Part shown: piece by piece, positions 1-12,500 of the stretch
Layout of the letters: each line of letters opens with the position of its first letter
Numbering within the stretch: position 1 is the stretch's first letter
Assembly: GCA_030386875.1 (NCBI GenBank)
Contig: CM059567.1
Coordinates: 56,404,020 to 56,468,019 of the forward strand
DNA: 64,000 bases
Direction of reading: 5' to 3'
From: Morinoia aosen
Taxonomy: Eukaryota; Arthropoda; Malacostraca; Amphipoda; Talitridae
The notes under the pieces: model-generated
Databases searched by the model: none
Told to the model about the DNA's origin: nothing
Seen by the model: the letters and a program-made list of their open reading frames with translations, nothing else
Made by a program: the position numbers and the translations under genes

Positions 1-160
1 TCCACAAGCTTCTACTAAACCAATTTGCGTTTTATTGAGTTCATTTCTGCCCCCTTATTACCACCATGATTTCCTTCGCTTGAGTTATTAAAATTCCGAA
101 AACAGACACAATAATTATTAATCGTTCATTCATCTATCGAGTACTTACATCATTTTTGTA

Positions 161-331
161 TACTAGTATACACAGCCTGCCAAAAATGACGGGATTCAAT
201 ATTTTCCTTGAATGAATCTTCCAGATGTGGATGCCAAACAAACAAATCCATCCTAAGAGTACTCGCGATTAAAATATTCTTGTGCTTGTGAGCTGGTGAA
301 ACACAGATCACAGATACGGTCATTGAGCGTC
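161..331 (-). mobile_element. Dispersed repeat family A, copy 1
   Basis: Read on the minus strand, this matches three other copies in the window (41850, 42751, 62751). Shared landmarks in order are gaccgtatctgtga, an A/T-rich middle with aagaatattttaatcgcg, ggatttgtttgt, a ccacatctgg block, aaaatatcgaatcc (here aaaatattgaatcc), and an end resembling gacgggccgtgtacactagt. The last third contains a palindrome of the form cccgtcatttttgacggg, partly decayed here. No reading frame or transposase is present, so this looks like a short non-autonomous element. Its superfamily is unknown to me. Exact ends are uncertain by about 10 bases. Confidence 0.7.
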
Positions 332-1084
332 GCGGGCACTAAACAAATAAATAAGCACACAAGGGTATTATTATAGGTAAGAACATTCCGAAAAAGAAAT
401 ATACAATACAATTCAATTAAAACTCCCTGACATCTGCAGCTGGCTGCAAAATCTGCCAACAACGCCACGCTCTCGCTCGCATAGAATAGCAAAACAAACA
501 AAAAAAATTTCGCATGGTTTTTTTCAGTTGTTATTAGCCAATTAGTAGTTTACTTTATTTTCTTTGGTTAGATAGTATTGGGTTCTTCAATTTCTAATTC
601 GAATTCGTTCCTTGGTTTTATCGATGATTTTTTGCGAGATTTTCTTGGATGATGATGAGCTATAATTTTACGCTCGAAACGTATTTTTCGCCGGTAAATA
701 TTTTATGCGATATTCCTGGTTCCCTCACTTATGCATAAAATCGGAACATTATGTAATGGAATGGAATTTAAACTGCTCTCCATCGCGAGCATAATTAGTC
801 ACAGCTCTACTCAAAACGTCCCGGATGCCATTCCCATTCCAAGAGGCCGTGTAAAACGGGAATCGGGCCGAAGAAAAAATGTGGTAGGCCGAACCCAGAA
901 TTGGATCATGAAGGCCCATGATCAATCAATGAATTGCTTTACGACTCTTGGAATTATCGAGGAATTTTATGAACACCCGAAATTCTGAGGTTCCTAAGCT
1001 GATGCCCGCGCTGGTCTGAGGATGTTGTTGGTGTATGTAGTCTGGTTGCAGTAAATAAAGTAATCGGATTCTCCGTGGACAGCT
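332..1084. other. AT-rich single-copy stretch, nothing recognised
   Basis: No long frame, RNA gene or repeat array seen. An 85-codon frame (731-988, plus strand) has no recognisable domain and is within chance length for this composition. Confidence 0.5.
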
Positions 1085-1139
1085 TACCGTAGTTGACACT
1101 TCCTGTCAATAAATAAATAGGTCCAGTCTATAAATAATT
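1085..1139 (+). repeat. 55-bp exact duplicate, copy 1
   Basis: This 55-base segment, starting taccgtagttgacacttcc, occurs again base for base at 2574-2628, about 1.5 kb away. It contains a perfect 6-bp stem (ttgaca/tgtcaa) around a 5-base loop and two aataaa motifs. Identity over 55 bp points to a recent copying event or a short mobile sequence. Confidence 0.9.
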
Positions 1140-2508
1140 TACGAGCAATTATGAAGGGGCTTGGTTGCACTGCTATACACTCGAGCTGCAAGCGTGGAAC
1201 GAACGACTGTTGAGTGGTTTTGCACAAGGCGTTGGTTAATACATACGATATTGAGACGCATGCATGATCAGTCGTTACAGTATCCGTTGATTATTAATGC
1301 ATAGTAGCTGGTCCGTGGAAAAATCACGAGGATTTTTTTCCTCAACATGCCCTAAGTTTTCCGCACCGATTTCACCCAAACGTATTCTATCTTTTGCTAT
1401 CTTCAACACAAACTATCTTAACTTATTCTATTCCATTATAAGCTAACCTACCTTATCATAAATAATCCTAACCTATACCCGTGGACCCTTGAAAAACTGA
1501 GGGTTACATTTTCTTAACGTGGGCAAACAAAGAGGTAAGACAAAAAACGGCCCCGCGGTAGCTGGCCGGAAGTTGCACTGAGCATTGAGTAGCGATTTGT
1601 GAAAATAATCTGGGAAATATTTGACGCAATGCAGAGTGTCTAATTTTCGTATCTTTGATATAAACGGCTTGAATAAATTCTTGCCGAAGAAAATATATCG
1701 GTTATTTTTGGCCGTATAATCGATGAAAACATGGCAGCGATGGCTTGGTTGTTGCACGAATATTGCAATAATTTTCCGTCGTAGACGCTTTAATGTAAGG
1801 TCAAAAATAGAAGATAAGCTCATATGTATGATTTTTATTCAACTATATACTTTTTACTCCGGGTACGGCTTCACTAAGGGTTTTATACATATCTTCCTAA
1901 ACCTTAATATTTTTGCTGGTGGTCATTAACATGAAGAATACACTCGTATCTATCTAAACAGTATTTATATTTTAAAGTACTAGTAGGCAGGGTATTGTAA
2001 GTTTGCAAGGGAAAATAATAACATAACAACATTTCTGTAAGTTATTCGGGCTACAAACATCGTTCACGAACTGATTATTGCATTTTGAATCTGGCATATA
2101 TATGACTTGAATAATAATTTTTTCAATTCTTAATTTGAACTCAAATGAATATAGAATTGTTCTCTTAATTTTTGTTACAAATATCGTATGGAAAAATTAC
2201 TGCTGATTTTTTATCTGAAACTATATACTCGGTTCATCTATAAAAACTATCTATTCTATAACTACATAACTATATATCTATAACTATATAACTATTTATA
2301 AAACTATCAATTCCATGAATGAATTTTGGCTCAATCCAAAAAATATTACCGTCATCTTTGACGGCGTGGGTGCACGGGAGGTATTCATAAATTTGAGATG
2401 CGCTCGTCATTTCAGCGTTGCCGACACATTAGTTACGGTGGGCGGAGTAACGGTTTCGGAAATGCTTAGAAATAATCTGAAGATTTCCGGTGGTATAAAT
2501 ACAGTAAA
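1140..2508. other. AT-rich stretch, no recognised gene
   Basis: No feature could be supported. Short runs of ctatataactatat-like DNA near 2230-2300 are low complexity. An 80-codon frame at 2315-2557 runs into the palindrome that follows and has no recognised domain. Confidence 0.5.
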
Positions 2509-2711
2509 ATTATGCAGTAGAGAGTGGTGTGCACTTTACTACGATAATATTATGTAGTATAGATACTGCATAATACCGTAGTTGACACTTCCTGTCAATA
2601 AATAAATAGGTCCAGTCTATAAATAATTATGCAGTAGAGAGTCATATGCAATATCACTCTCTACTGCATAATATCACAGTATCTATACTACATAATATTA
2701 TCGTAGTAAAG
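2509..2711. repeat. Nested palindrome containing the second 55-bp duplicate
   Basis: Outer arms 2534-2568 and 2677-2711 are exact 35-bp reverse complements. Inside them a second 17-bp stem pairs 2626-2642 with 2656-2672 (arm attatgcagtagagagt). The same 17 bases also occur as a direct copy at 2509-2525. Between outer left arm and inner stem sits the 55-bp sequence 2574-2628, identical to 1085-1139. The DNA could extrude a cruciform. It may be a foldback element interrupted by the 55-mer; function unknown. Confidence 0.85.
2574..2628 (+). repeat. 55-bp exact duplicate, copy 2
   Basis: Identical over all 55 bases to 1085-1139 and in the same orientation. It lies inside the palindrome at 2509-2711, just after gatactgcataa and overlapping the start of the inner stem by three bases. 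Confidence 0.9.
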
Positions 2712-2744
2712 AGTGATATGCAATATACATAGTTCAATACCGTG

Positions 2745-3534
2745 CAGTGTAAATACAGTGACAAATTACAGTATAGAGATAGTTATATGTATGGTTAACG
2801 CTATGGTGTCCAACGTTGCAGCTACACTACGCTACGGTTGACAACCCCAATGCAAGTTTTTAATATTGTATTCATTTTTGGAGAAGGGTCTTTTGCATGA
2901 GCTCTACGCAACTATGTCATGAGATTAACATTAACCCAAGGGTTGAAATGAAAGATATCGCAGAGAATACGTATGGTAATACGTTAGGAATTAATTGAAC
3001 GTTGTATAGTTAAATAAGAATAATTTACATGACTATATTGACATAAGTGTCATTTCCCAACCTAACCTATCTTTTACTAAGGTTAAATTTTGCCGAAGTA
3101 TCTTAAGAGTGACTAATTATCCTATTGTCAGAAAGTAGGACCGCAGGGAAGACGCTATATATGATTCTGGTCATTTTGAAACAGTATGTAGGTGATTAAG
3201 CGCGTACAATTGAGTTTCTCCTTCCCCGAGCACACAGTGCCAGCAGTTCAAGAGATGCTTTACCATAGTATACAGAGGATTTTTCATTGTTATCAATGAT
3301 AGATGAAATGTGAATAATTACGAAATAAAACTACCTAACTTAGGAATAGAATAATTGCACAAAATCATTGGCTTCGCAGCTAGGTGGCTTGAATCCCAGC
3401 ACGACAATGACAAAAAATGCTTGCCTAAATCTGTGATCGCATGCATGACTGCTTAAAATACAACTGCAACTACGCCATCGCCTTCGAATAAAGCTCTTTA
3501 GAATATGTGGCTAGAGTGGAATATTCGAGCTAAT
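2745..3534. other. Single-copy stretch, nothing recognised
   Basis: No coding frame of note and no repeat. A B-box-like string near 3386 was considered and rejected as a tRNA. Confidence 0.5.
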
Positions 3535-3775
3535 GGAAAATGATATGTAGAATTAAAAAATGATATTTAGAATTAAAAGAGGATGAATTAGAAAAGGGTA
3601 CCTGGAAATAGAAAATTATGAATTAGGATTTGAAAAGGATATTCAGGAGCTGAAGAGGATATTCAGAATTAGAAAAGAATATTCAGCATTAGTAAACTAT
3701 ACTTAGAATTAGAAAATTATATTTTGGATTAAAAAAGAAAACTTAGGGTTAGAAAATGATATTTAGAATTAGAAC
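3535..3775. repeat. Decayed tandem repeat, about 20-22 bp unit
   Basis: Recurring variants of gatatttagaattagaaaa run through this stretch with many substitutions and small indels. It is an old, degenerate array; unit length varies. Confidence 0.65.
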
Positions 3776-4267
3776 ACCCTACTTGAAAGTAATTGAACAA
3801 TGACATCGGTCAAATATTCACGTTCGATCAGACATGAATAACTCTAGATGGAAGGTAGCCTTATGAAGAGTAACGCAATTACCCGCTAACGTAGCTGTAA
3901 TAGTCGTCTACATATACTCGTATATGTACCCGTAGTTTAAAAATTTTTTTCTTTAAACGATCTTTTGCTGAATGTGTCGACGTTTGTATTTATTGTTCAG
4001 AGAAGTTAGTTTCAAATACCTTCTTTCCGTATTAAATTCCCTGAAATGAGAGTTTGAAGTTAAACGGACGTTTAATTCTAAGATTAATTCTATCCGTTGC
4101 AGCATTGATGTTGTGCAGAGTAAAGTTCTGAGTCGCAAGTGTCTAATGTTCTCCTTACTGATGGCGACGACACGCATCACTGATGTGCTGCGCTGATGTG
4201 CCACACAGCTCCATAAAGGCGCGGATGTGGACCTCGACGAAAATGGGGCACTCATCTACACCAAGGC
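3776..4267. other. Single-copy stretch before the 19-bp array
   Basis: No gene recognised. Base composition shifts from AT-rich to GC-rich near 4160, shortly before the array. Confidence 0.5.
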
Positions 4268-4797
4268 GTGAATGTGGCACGAGGTAGGGATGTGGCACGA
4301 GGCAGGGATGTGGCACGAGGCAGGGATGTGGCACGAGGCAGGGATGTGGCACGAGGCAGGGATGTGGCACGAGGCAGGGATGTGGCACGAGGCAGGGATG
4401 TGGCACGAGCAAGGATGTGGCACGAGGTAGGGATGTGGCACGAGGCAGGGATGTGGCACGAGGCAGGGATGTGGCACGAGGCAGGGATGTGGCACGAGGC
4501 AGGGATGTGGCACGAGGCAGGGATGTGGCACGATGCAGGGATGTGACACGAGGCAGGGATGTGGCACGAGGCAGGATGTGGCACGAGGCAGGGATGTGGC
4601 ACGAGGCAGGGATGTGGCACGATGCAGGGATGTGGCACGAGGCAGGGATGTGGCACGAGGCAGGGATGTGGCACGAGGCAGGGATGTGGCACGAGGCAGG
4701 GATGTGGCACGAGGCAGGGATGTGGCACCAGAATAAGGATGTGGCACCACAATAAGGATGTGGCACCACAATAAGGATGTGGCACAAGGCAGGGATG
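4268..4797. repeat. Minisatellite, 19-bp unit, about 28 copies
   Basis: The unit is gatgtggcacgaggcaggg. Most units are identical; variants include one-base deletions (near 4408 and 4572), gatgcaggg units, and three closing units with an accacaataag variant (4729-4780). The frame-breaking indels and the 19-bp period (not a multiple of 3) argue against coding. The frames open on both strands here only reflect lack of stops in the unit. The unit carries GGCAGG, similar to the classic human minisatellite core GGGCAGGANG. Confidence 0.95.
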
Positions 4798-5002
4798 GGC
4801 ACACATAAGTCACGAGGGCTTCATTAGATGTTGAGAAGAGCAGCGCGGCGCTCCCCTTATTTCCGTAATGGCCCCTCAACAGCGGCCACCGCTCAGCCCA
4901 CCGCCAAATTGCCTTCCCTAAATTGCCGCCAAATGAGCAGCCAGGCTGTGCGGGGCCGGCCTATCTGGGCCGCCTTATCTGATGCCGACCGTGCTGCATC
5001 AT
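4798..5002. other. GC-rich separator between two arrays
   Basis: About 200 bases rich in G+C and CpG between the 19-bp and the 209-bp arrays. It has no recognised coding motif. It could be the remnant of a GC-rich sequence into which both arrays grew. Confidence 0.4.
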
Positions 5003-6345
5003 GCTGCATTATCGTGTCCTCTGTATTGTCTCTATGTTGCGTCCCCTGTGCATTATCGTGTCCTCTGTATTGCCTCTATGTTGCGTCCCATGCTGCGTCA
5101 TGCTGCATTATCGTATCCTCTGTATTGCGTCTATGTTGCGTCTCGTGCTGCGTCATGCTGCATTATTGTATCCTCTGTATGGCCTCTATGTTGCGTCCCG
5201 AACTGCGTCATGCTGCATTATCGTGTCCTCTGTATTGTCTCTATGTTGCGTCCCCTGTGCATTATCGTGTCCTCTGTATTGCCTCTATGTTGCGTCCCAT
5301 GCTGCGTCATGCTGCATTATCGTGTCCTCTGTATTGCGTCTATGTTGCGTCCCGTGCTGCGTCATGCTGCATTATTGTATCCTCTGTATGGCCTCTATAT
5401 TGCGTCCCGAACTGCGTCATGCTGCATTATCGTGTCCTCTGTATTGTCTCTATGTTGCGTCCCCTGTGCATTATCGTGTCCTCTGTATTGCCTCTATGTT
5501 GCGTCCCATGCTGCGTCATGCTGCATTATCGTGTCCTCTGTATTGCGTCTATGTTGCGTCCCGTGCTGCGTCATGCTGCATTATTGTATCCTCTGTATGG
5601 CCTCTATGTTGCCTCCCGAACTGCGTCATGCTGCATTATCGTGTCCTCTGTATTGTCTCTATGTTGCGTCCCCTGTGCATTTTCGTGTCCTCTGTATTGC
5701 CTCTATGTTGCGTCCCATGCTGCGTCATGCTGCATAATCGTGTCCTCTGTATTGCGTCTATGTTGCGTCCCGTGCTGCGGCATGCTGCATTATTGTATCC
5801 TCTGTATGGCCTCTATATTGCGTCCCGAACTGCGTCATGCTGCATTATCATGTCCTCTGTATTGTCTCTATGTTGCGTCCCCTGTGCATTATCGTGTCCT
5901 CTGTATTGCCTCTATGTTGCGTCCCATGCTGCGTCATGCTGCATTATCGTATTCTCTGTATTGCGTCTATGTTGCGTCCCGTGCTGCGTCATGCTGCATT
6001 ATTGTATCCTCTGTATGGCCTCTATGTTGCGTCCCGAACTGCGTCATGCTGCATTATCGTGTCCTCTGTATTGTCTCTATGTTGCGTCCCCTGTGCATTA
6101 TCGTGTCCTCTGTATTGCCTCTATGTTGCGTCCCATGCTGCGTCATGCTGCATTATCGTGTCCTCTGTATTGCGTCTATGTTGCGTCCCGTGCTGCGGCA
6201 TGCTACATTATCGTGTTGTCTATGTTGTCTTCATGTTGCGTCGCCGTGCTGATGCTGCGCTGCCTTTCATGCTGCATCATGCAGCATTGTTGTGTTCTCT
6301 ACATGGCCTTCATGTTGCGTCCCGTTCTGCATGCTGCATGAAGTG
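5003..6345. repeat. Higher-order tandem array, 209-bp unit (44+55+55+55)
   Basis: A landmark (ctgtattgtc) recurs at 5021, 5230, 5439, 5648, 5857 and 6066, exactly 209 bases apart each time. Each 209-bp unit is four related submonomers: one of 44 bp and three of 55 bp, all built on cattatcgtgtcctctgtat plus a ctatgttgcgtccc tail. From about 6190 to 6345 the pattern breaks into diverged submonomers. The period is not divisible by three, so the long frames here (up to 474 codons) pass through all phases and are an effect of a stop-free unit, not a gene. Confidence 0.95.
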
Positions 6346-8160
6346 CTAGAGTCAACGCTACGAGACGTGGCCTTTAATTTGGACCTGCGCTCTATACGCG
6401 ACTTTGTTTAGTGACTTTCCTCTCCAGTTACGAAATTAGAGTGAAAATTCGCCTGACTCAACAACGAACTTTTCACTTCAGCTTTACTTTTCAGTTCAGT
6501 TTTTCGTAAACCAGTGCAAGCGCCACCGATGCGGAACGGGTCCTTTAAACGCCCCTTGCACTCAACGTGACTCTTGTTCACGTACTTGAGCCGTATAAGT
6601 GATGCTGGCGTTTTCGAGCCTTTTGATGTCCAAATCTCTCAAAATTGGCATCTGCATGCTCTTGGAATTGGCCCTCAAAGACTCTCACTATTTGGTAACT
6701 CGGCAGAATGGTCGCAAGCTGGGAAACCTTGCTAATAAAATTTCAGGTGAAAAAAGCCAAGTTGATGAATTTTTGTCAAAAATGAGCCAATCTATCAGGT
6801 ATGCGTGATAGTGCACAGCCTGTCTTGTGCCACGTTTCCAGCAGGCCTTTATCATATTATTAGTACTATAGTTAGCTTTTTTACTGGTGCGGAGTTGGTT
6901 TGCTACTTATTATGCAGTCGTACGGGATTGCCTACGCTGACGCATAGTCGTTCTGTGACGAAGGTTTGTCCCGCTAGTCAAAAGATTGAATTTAAAATCG
7001 CTGATCTGTTCGCATTCAAAATGAAAATTTATGAAAAAATCAAAGAAATTTTTTGATTTGAATTCAAAATCAAAGGAAAAATCATATTCCAAAATTGAAT
7101 TGCTCACAATACAAAGAACGAATCTCGATCAGAAACGATATAGGAATTTTTACTAAACTATTTTTTGTTAAATTAACTTCATCTTCCGGAGACTACGTTG
7201 TGCGATCAAAAATTGCAGTCCGAAGATATGCACATATTGCGGCTGGTCAGGTCAGTCATTAAGATAAAATGATCCAGCAAGAAATAAAAACTCAGCTTCT
7301 CGCATGAAGAACAAATTTTCACCTCATAACGGTTTCCGTGACGATCTGACAACTTAACTCACATCAGCAACTAAAAAACTTGTGGAAAATGGGGACAGTT
7401 CACCTCCGGACATGACTTTCAGTTCTATGCGATATTCTTCACCGATTATTTAACCTACCGCTGCTTACACCAACGTATCTATACAATACAATTGGATGCC
7501 GCTGTTTGGCACCATCTTTTTCGAGTGATCCGTAAATGTCTTGAGTCACTATAGTAGCTTCAAGACACTTCATTCAAGTGTATCGATAGAATGTCTTTCA
7601 TTTTTCGTAATATAGTCTAAACAGGCATTTAAAGAATTTGCACTGATATTATTTTGATAGAACAATACAGCATATTCGTCAAATCCTTGATTGTCACTAA
7701 AAGAGCATCTAGAATACTCTTACATTCTATGCCGGTTTGCAACAAAGCACGTTCTATGGCAGCAGAAAACAGATCGTTTCAGAGCCCTCGCGAAAGATGC
7801 AGCAATAAGTTCTAAATTATCTCCAAAGCCTTCAGTTGTGAATAGGGCATTAACCTGGGAACAGATTCAACTTGTACAATATGTTTTATAGAACCGCAAA
7901 GTGGCGCAGGCTCCAGAAATGTAAGAAGGGACTTGAGGATAACACACGGACGCTTCTGTCTGTGGAGTTAGTTCATGAGTGTCTTATTAGAGACTAAAAC
8001 TGAATGTTTCCTTGGAAGCAGCCTCATCGCCTCTCATATCGCTTGCTAAGCTCTAACCATGCATTATTCATGGCACTTTGACATCCTTTAATGCAATGGC
8101 ATCAATCGCCATATTAAACCCGGCCAAAATACTGCTATCGCTCTAAAGATAAATTGGCTT
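6346..8160. other. Single-copy stretch, no recognised gene
   Basis: About 1.8 kb without an array. Small frames (6599-6808, 6805-7056, 7691-7891, plus strand) show no domain and are of chance length. A lysine- and glutamate-rich, A/T-biased patch lies near 6980-7090. Confidence 0.5.
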
Positions 8161-8775
8161 AGTCGCTTCCCAGGAGGCCGTGTGATAACCACCTCAGCCG
8201 AGCTCTCATTGGCCCTCCACCAATTATATCCTCGTCTCCCATTGGCCAGCCCTCTGACGGACCCTCGTACAGCAACGAGCCAATCACAAGCGAGCACAGG
8301 GCTGATGGAGGCCGGCCTACAAAGGGCGGATGGAGGCGGTCTACAGAGGGCGGTCGCTGGCTCGGTCCCTCGATGATCCTTCCATCACGGCCGGGCTGTT
8401 ATGCCTCAACAGTTACTCCACATAAGTGCGCTTTATTTCTTCTGTGTGCGCCGCACTTGCTAATTGAGGAAAGCCTTCGTGGCAGCGAGGCCTCTAATGC
8501 AACAGTTAGCTTGCACAGCAATGTTTGCATTGCAGCTCTGCTTTTTGTTATCAGTCGCACAGGATTACGCGCGCCTTATCGCCGCTCTTATCAGTGGGCG
8601 AGTGAGTGAACTCGCGCTCCTTATCTCAAATTACGCGGAAGTTCTTACGTCGCTTCGCTCTCATCACTGTAACATTTTTTGCCCTCAAATGCACGGGAGT
8701 TCTTCGTGCTTGTTGGAGACATGCACACTGAAGCGTTTGTTAACTCACTCGTGTTTCCTGTCACTGAAGTCATGA
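8161..8775. promoter_or_regulatory. GC-rich patch with CCAAT-box cluster
   Basis: Four CCAAT or ATTGG boxes fall within about 80 bases (starts near 8208, 8220, 8241, 8280), in a GC- and CpG-rich block inside AT-rich DNA. CCAAT clusters are known binding sites for NF-Y in animal promoters, so a promoter or CpG-rich exon is possible. Several overlapping frames on both strands (such as 8464-8775, which opens with TTG) reflect the GC-rich composition. No transcript start or recognisable product is visible. Confidence 0.25.
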
Positions 8776-9315
8776 GTAGGACTCGCTCTATATCACTGCC
8801 TATATTAGTTTCTTCTTAAATTACATCGTAACATTAAATAATAAACTCTACATTCGAACATGCACCGTTCATCCGCAGCTCAGTATGACAGCACATCAAA
8901 ACTGTTTCATAATGTAGATGCCGCACGTAGGGAACAAAAAACAATCATTTGGTCTACGATATTTCTAACGTCGAACAAGGCAAACGCTCTCAAGATCACG
9001 ACAAGAAAGATGATGATTATTCACACTATATTATAGAGGGTAGACACACACATGCACGCGAATTTTTATGTATCCTTCGATATTATGCGCTGGGCGCTGT
9101 ACTGAAGCTGACCGCAACATTCAGCGTATAATTACTTTAAAAAATTATTTTTGCTCTTCCTTCGTCCATCCACGATCGTAAAATTTCAGTATGCGACTAA
9201 CTCTGGTCGTGAATGAAGCAGCCGTTGGATGATGAAATAACTTTCACTTCATTAACATATGTAAAAAGTAAAAACATAATACGCACTACGCTGGTATATC
9301 TATATCACATCGTAC
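8776..9315. other. Single-copy stretch, nothing recognised
   Basis: AT-rich DNA leading into the 24-bp array. No feature supported. Confidence 0.5.
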
Positions 9316-9560
9316 CATGGTGTGTCTACACCACGTCCCGCTGGTGTATCTACTCCACGTCCCGCTGGTGTGTCTACACCACGTCCCGCTGGTGTATCTA
9401 CTCCACGTCCCGCTGGTGTGTCTACACCACGTCCCGCTGGTGTATCTACTCCACGTCACGCTGGTGTGTCTACACCACGTCACGCTGGTGTGTCTACTCC
9501 ACGTCCCGCTGGTGTGTCTACTCCACGTCCCGCTGGTGTGTCAGTTCAAATACACCGTTG
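9316..9560. repeat. Minisatellite, 24-bp unit, about 10 copies
   Basis: Unit core is ccacgtcccgctggtgt followed alternately by atctact or gtctaca. The alternation gives a 48-bp two-unit pattern at the left end that fades to the right. Because 24 is a multiple of 3 and the unit lacks stops, three plus frames and one minus frame stay open; this alone does not support a protein. Confidence 0.93.
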
Positions 9561-12500
9561 TCTGTGATCACGTCTTGGAAATCTTAGACACAAAAAATCA
9601 GTGTCATTATGAAAGATATACAGACGTAGTGGAATTACTAGAAGACTCGGAAAAAGTATCATTTTGTCACACATCATTTAGACATCAATCATTGTCTATT
9701 TTGAACAATTAAATAAGAATTATACAGGAAATATGGTAGTTAAAGTTAGAATGTTGTTTTGGACTGTCTTGTTTTTGCTGAGATTGCTTCCTGCAAAGGT
9801 TGTTTATTCGGGAAACATTCCTAGTAAAAATATAAGACTCCGGTCGATGACCTATAGTACTGAAAACCTGAAAATAATTCGTGGGCTCATGACCGAGTCT
9901 ACTGCATCGGGGTTTGCTGCGAATAATTCAAAAATTAAAATTTTATCCTCTTTATAGTAGTTGGACGCCAGCAATTTTGTGAAATAAATTAAGGGTAAAC
10001 TCAATTATACAGCTAGGGCCACGTACTGGGTGTCTGGTGAGTAATTTACTCACCCTCTTGAAAATCGATCGCTGGAAACTGTGGTGCATAAAAAGTTCGG
10101 CATAATTCTACATTTTTTATAATTTATTAGTAATAAAATTCGAAATACTTCTAAATGTTCTTGATTTCTTTCAAATGGTCCCGTATTTTTTATGTTGCAT
10201 ATAGTTTTCTTGATTTTCAAAGAGGGTGTGGTTATCAATGCGCCCCTCTGTATCGCTCTGTACATGATGAGTGATGTTTAAAGAATCAACCAATTAGTTG
10301 CACAAAGAAGTGGATGTAAAAAGTAGTGTTTTATTCGGATGCCAGTCCCAACGTAGGACAGACTGAGGTTCTGATTGACGTGCACGAGTAATTTTTTTTT
10401 TTTTGCTTTTTATATGCAATTTTCTCTCAAAACCCTCTCAGAACTTGCCTCTTCTCTCTCCCCTCTTGCTTCGCAATTTTGAAGAGAACTATTGGACCCA
10501 GGCGTAGTACTGGATTCTCACTCATGGATGCATGAGACATAATAAGTGTAAACGAGAGGATAAAGCTTCAAGAAAAGATGCCAGTAAAACAAAAGAGAGT
10601 AGCTAGCATATTCGAAAGATCCTATATAAGATATTTTTTTACACATCTAGTCACAAGTTTAAAGAACAAAAGTTCAAGCTATTCAAAATCAATAATTTTC
10701 AACATGTGCGAATGTAACCTAAATAATGTAATATGATTTGTGTGCTCCGGCATTTTCTGTTCGCGTCGGCCCGGGAGCGCACAGGCTGGTGGCATCATTC
10801 GATAAGGAGAAATTTTTCAGTTCTTTCGTTTCCTGAACTGAGCTCATGGTAACACAAATGCTCACCAGCCTAAATCTTGTCTTAATTGCAGCGCTGACGT
10901 CATCAATTACAGTGAGAGTTAGTAGAAACGCATCTCATTTTTAGCTTTTTTCTTTAATGGTCAGAGTTTAAATGGAAGGAGATTTACAGTAGAGAGAATT
11001 CAAAATATTTTTTTTACCTTCTTTCTAAACGATAAGAGCTTCAAGATAATAAATTTATCTTGAATATTAAACTACGCATGCTAAGTTCAAGGAAAATGAA
11101 CTACCAAAATTATACGTCATGTTTTAAACAAACTTTATTCAATTATTAATTATTTAGCACCCTTTTTTGTAGAACATTTAAGACCTTTAGGTTGATACCA
11201 TTTTCAGTCATATAATGACTTACTTACTATTATCTGTAATTCAAACGTATATTCAAAGAACCAGCAGTCCCAAAAGACGCATGGCAGTTACAAAACCGTT
11301 TAATCTTAACGTCAACGACAAAAAACTCGAGAAGAATAGACGTGAGGATTTTGAAGAGAAGTCCACCATCAAGACAAGCATTAGCCAACTGTTGTGTTTG
11401 CATCATGAAGAGCGGCAGCGGACAGGTTCCATCTGGTGTACCCTGGGCGCTTATTTTGCCTCAGCGCTGGTCATTTTTACGAAGCGCGCCTCTCTCTCTC
11501 TCCGCACTTTATCACGCTTGTCATCGACCAATTGGCCGCCCTCTTAGTTTGCCTTTTCTTTAATCTTCACCGCCCAATGCCTTCAATAGAACACCTTTCA
11601 ATTGAACAGGGTTCCGGCCTGCCTCGGTCTCCACCACACCGTGCACACGACCGGAGTGGCAGTGCTAGGTCCTCAACAAATGCCAGGCAGGCGGCCAATG
11701 TTCGGTCGCCGGCTTAGGGTGGCGGATAAGCGATCGCTGTGTCGGTCGTCCCACAGGAGGTCCCATGTGTTGGCACTGAATAAAAATTTGTCTATTAATT
11801 CCCTGTTTATATGGGCGGATCATTATCAATCTTCGCCTGCCGAGGTCGCTGCAGCAGCACGAGGGTCGTCAGATGTGTGCTGATAAATCGCTTCTTCTCT
11901 ACGACTTGGCTTCGTAGCCTAGTTGAGATTACATTTTACGTTTTTTTTTTCACAATTGTGTTATGTTCATTATTTTCTCGCTGACCTTTTGAAATTAATT
12001 TTAGCATTAAAGCCTTAGATGATGTGTACATTTGGTGATATGGATTGTTTTCACTGCTTGCTCGTGAGAATATTATTGAAGAGTGACAACTTTGTCAATT
12101 TCGTACGGTTTTGCCGCGGGACTAAAATATATTTTTCGTAACCTGTATTTCCTCAAATCATAACGATTTCACTGCATAAAATAGCACGTGTGATAGAATG
12201 ATATTGAACGCGTGATGAATGAGCCTCGATTCCCAAAATATCGCACACTAATTTTAAGTATCACGCGTTGGATTGTCTCCAATATAGTTTTAAAGCGGTA
12301 AAAAACTGTTGGACATTACGCCATCGAAGAAATGAGAATACAACATCAGAATAAGATGAACGCTTTCATTTCTGCTCCTGCAGCAATTTTTGTGTGTTAC
12401 ACAGGACTACACCGCCAATGCATGGTAGTTCAGTCGCTCGGTGTAGTCAGAATGAATTGTGAGTATATAGATTTCCTAAATTTCTGTATTTTATTGAAAA

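Noticed and set aside
3371..3400. tRNA gene, because of a ggcttgaatcc string like a B box
   Set aside because: No A box at the right distance upstream and no cloverleaf pairing could be drawn.
4155..4879. Frames on both strands across the 19-bp array
   Set aside because: Six overlapping frames from one stop-free unit; unit indels break every one of them.
4828..6349. Very long open frames (up to 474 codons) across the 209-bp array
   Set aside because: The unit lacks stop codons and its period is not a multiple of three, so three plus frames are open at once; cysteine/serine/leucine-rich low complexity, no conserved start.
9733..9957. Small secreted peptide gene
   Set aside because: ATG and a hydrophobic start are present, but 74 codons is a chance length and no mature-peptide motif or homologue is recognised; mentioned within the surrounding stretch only.
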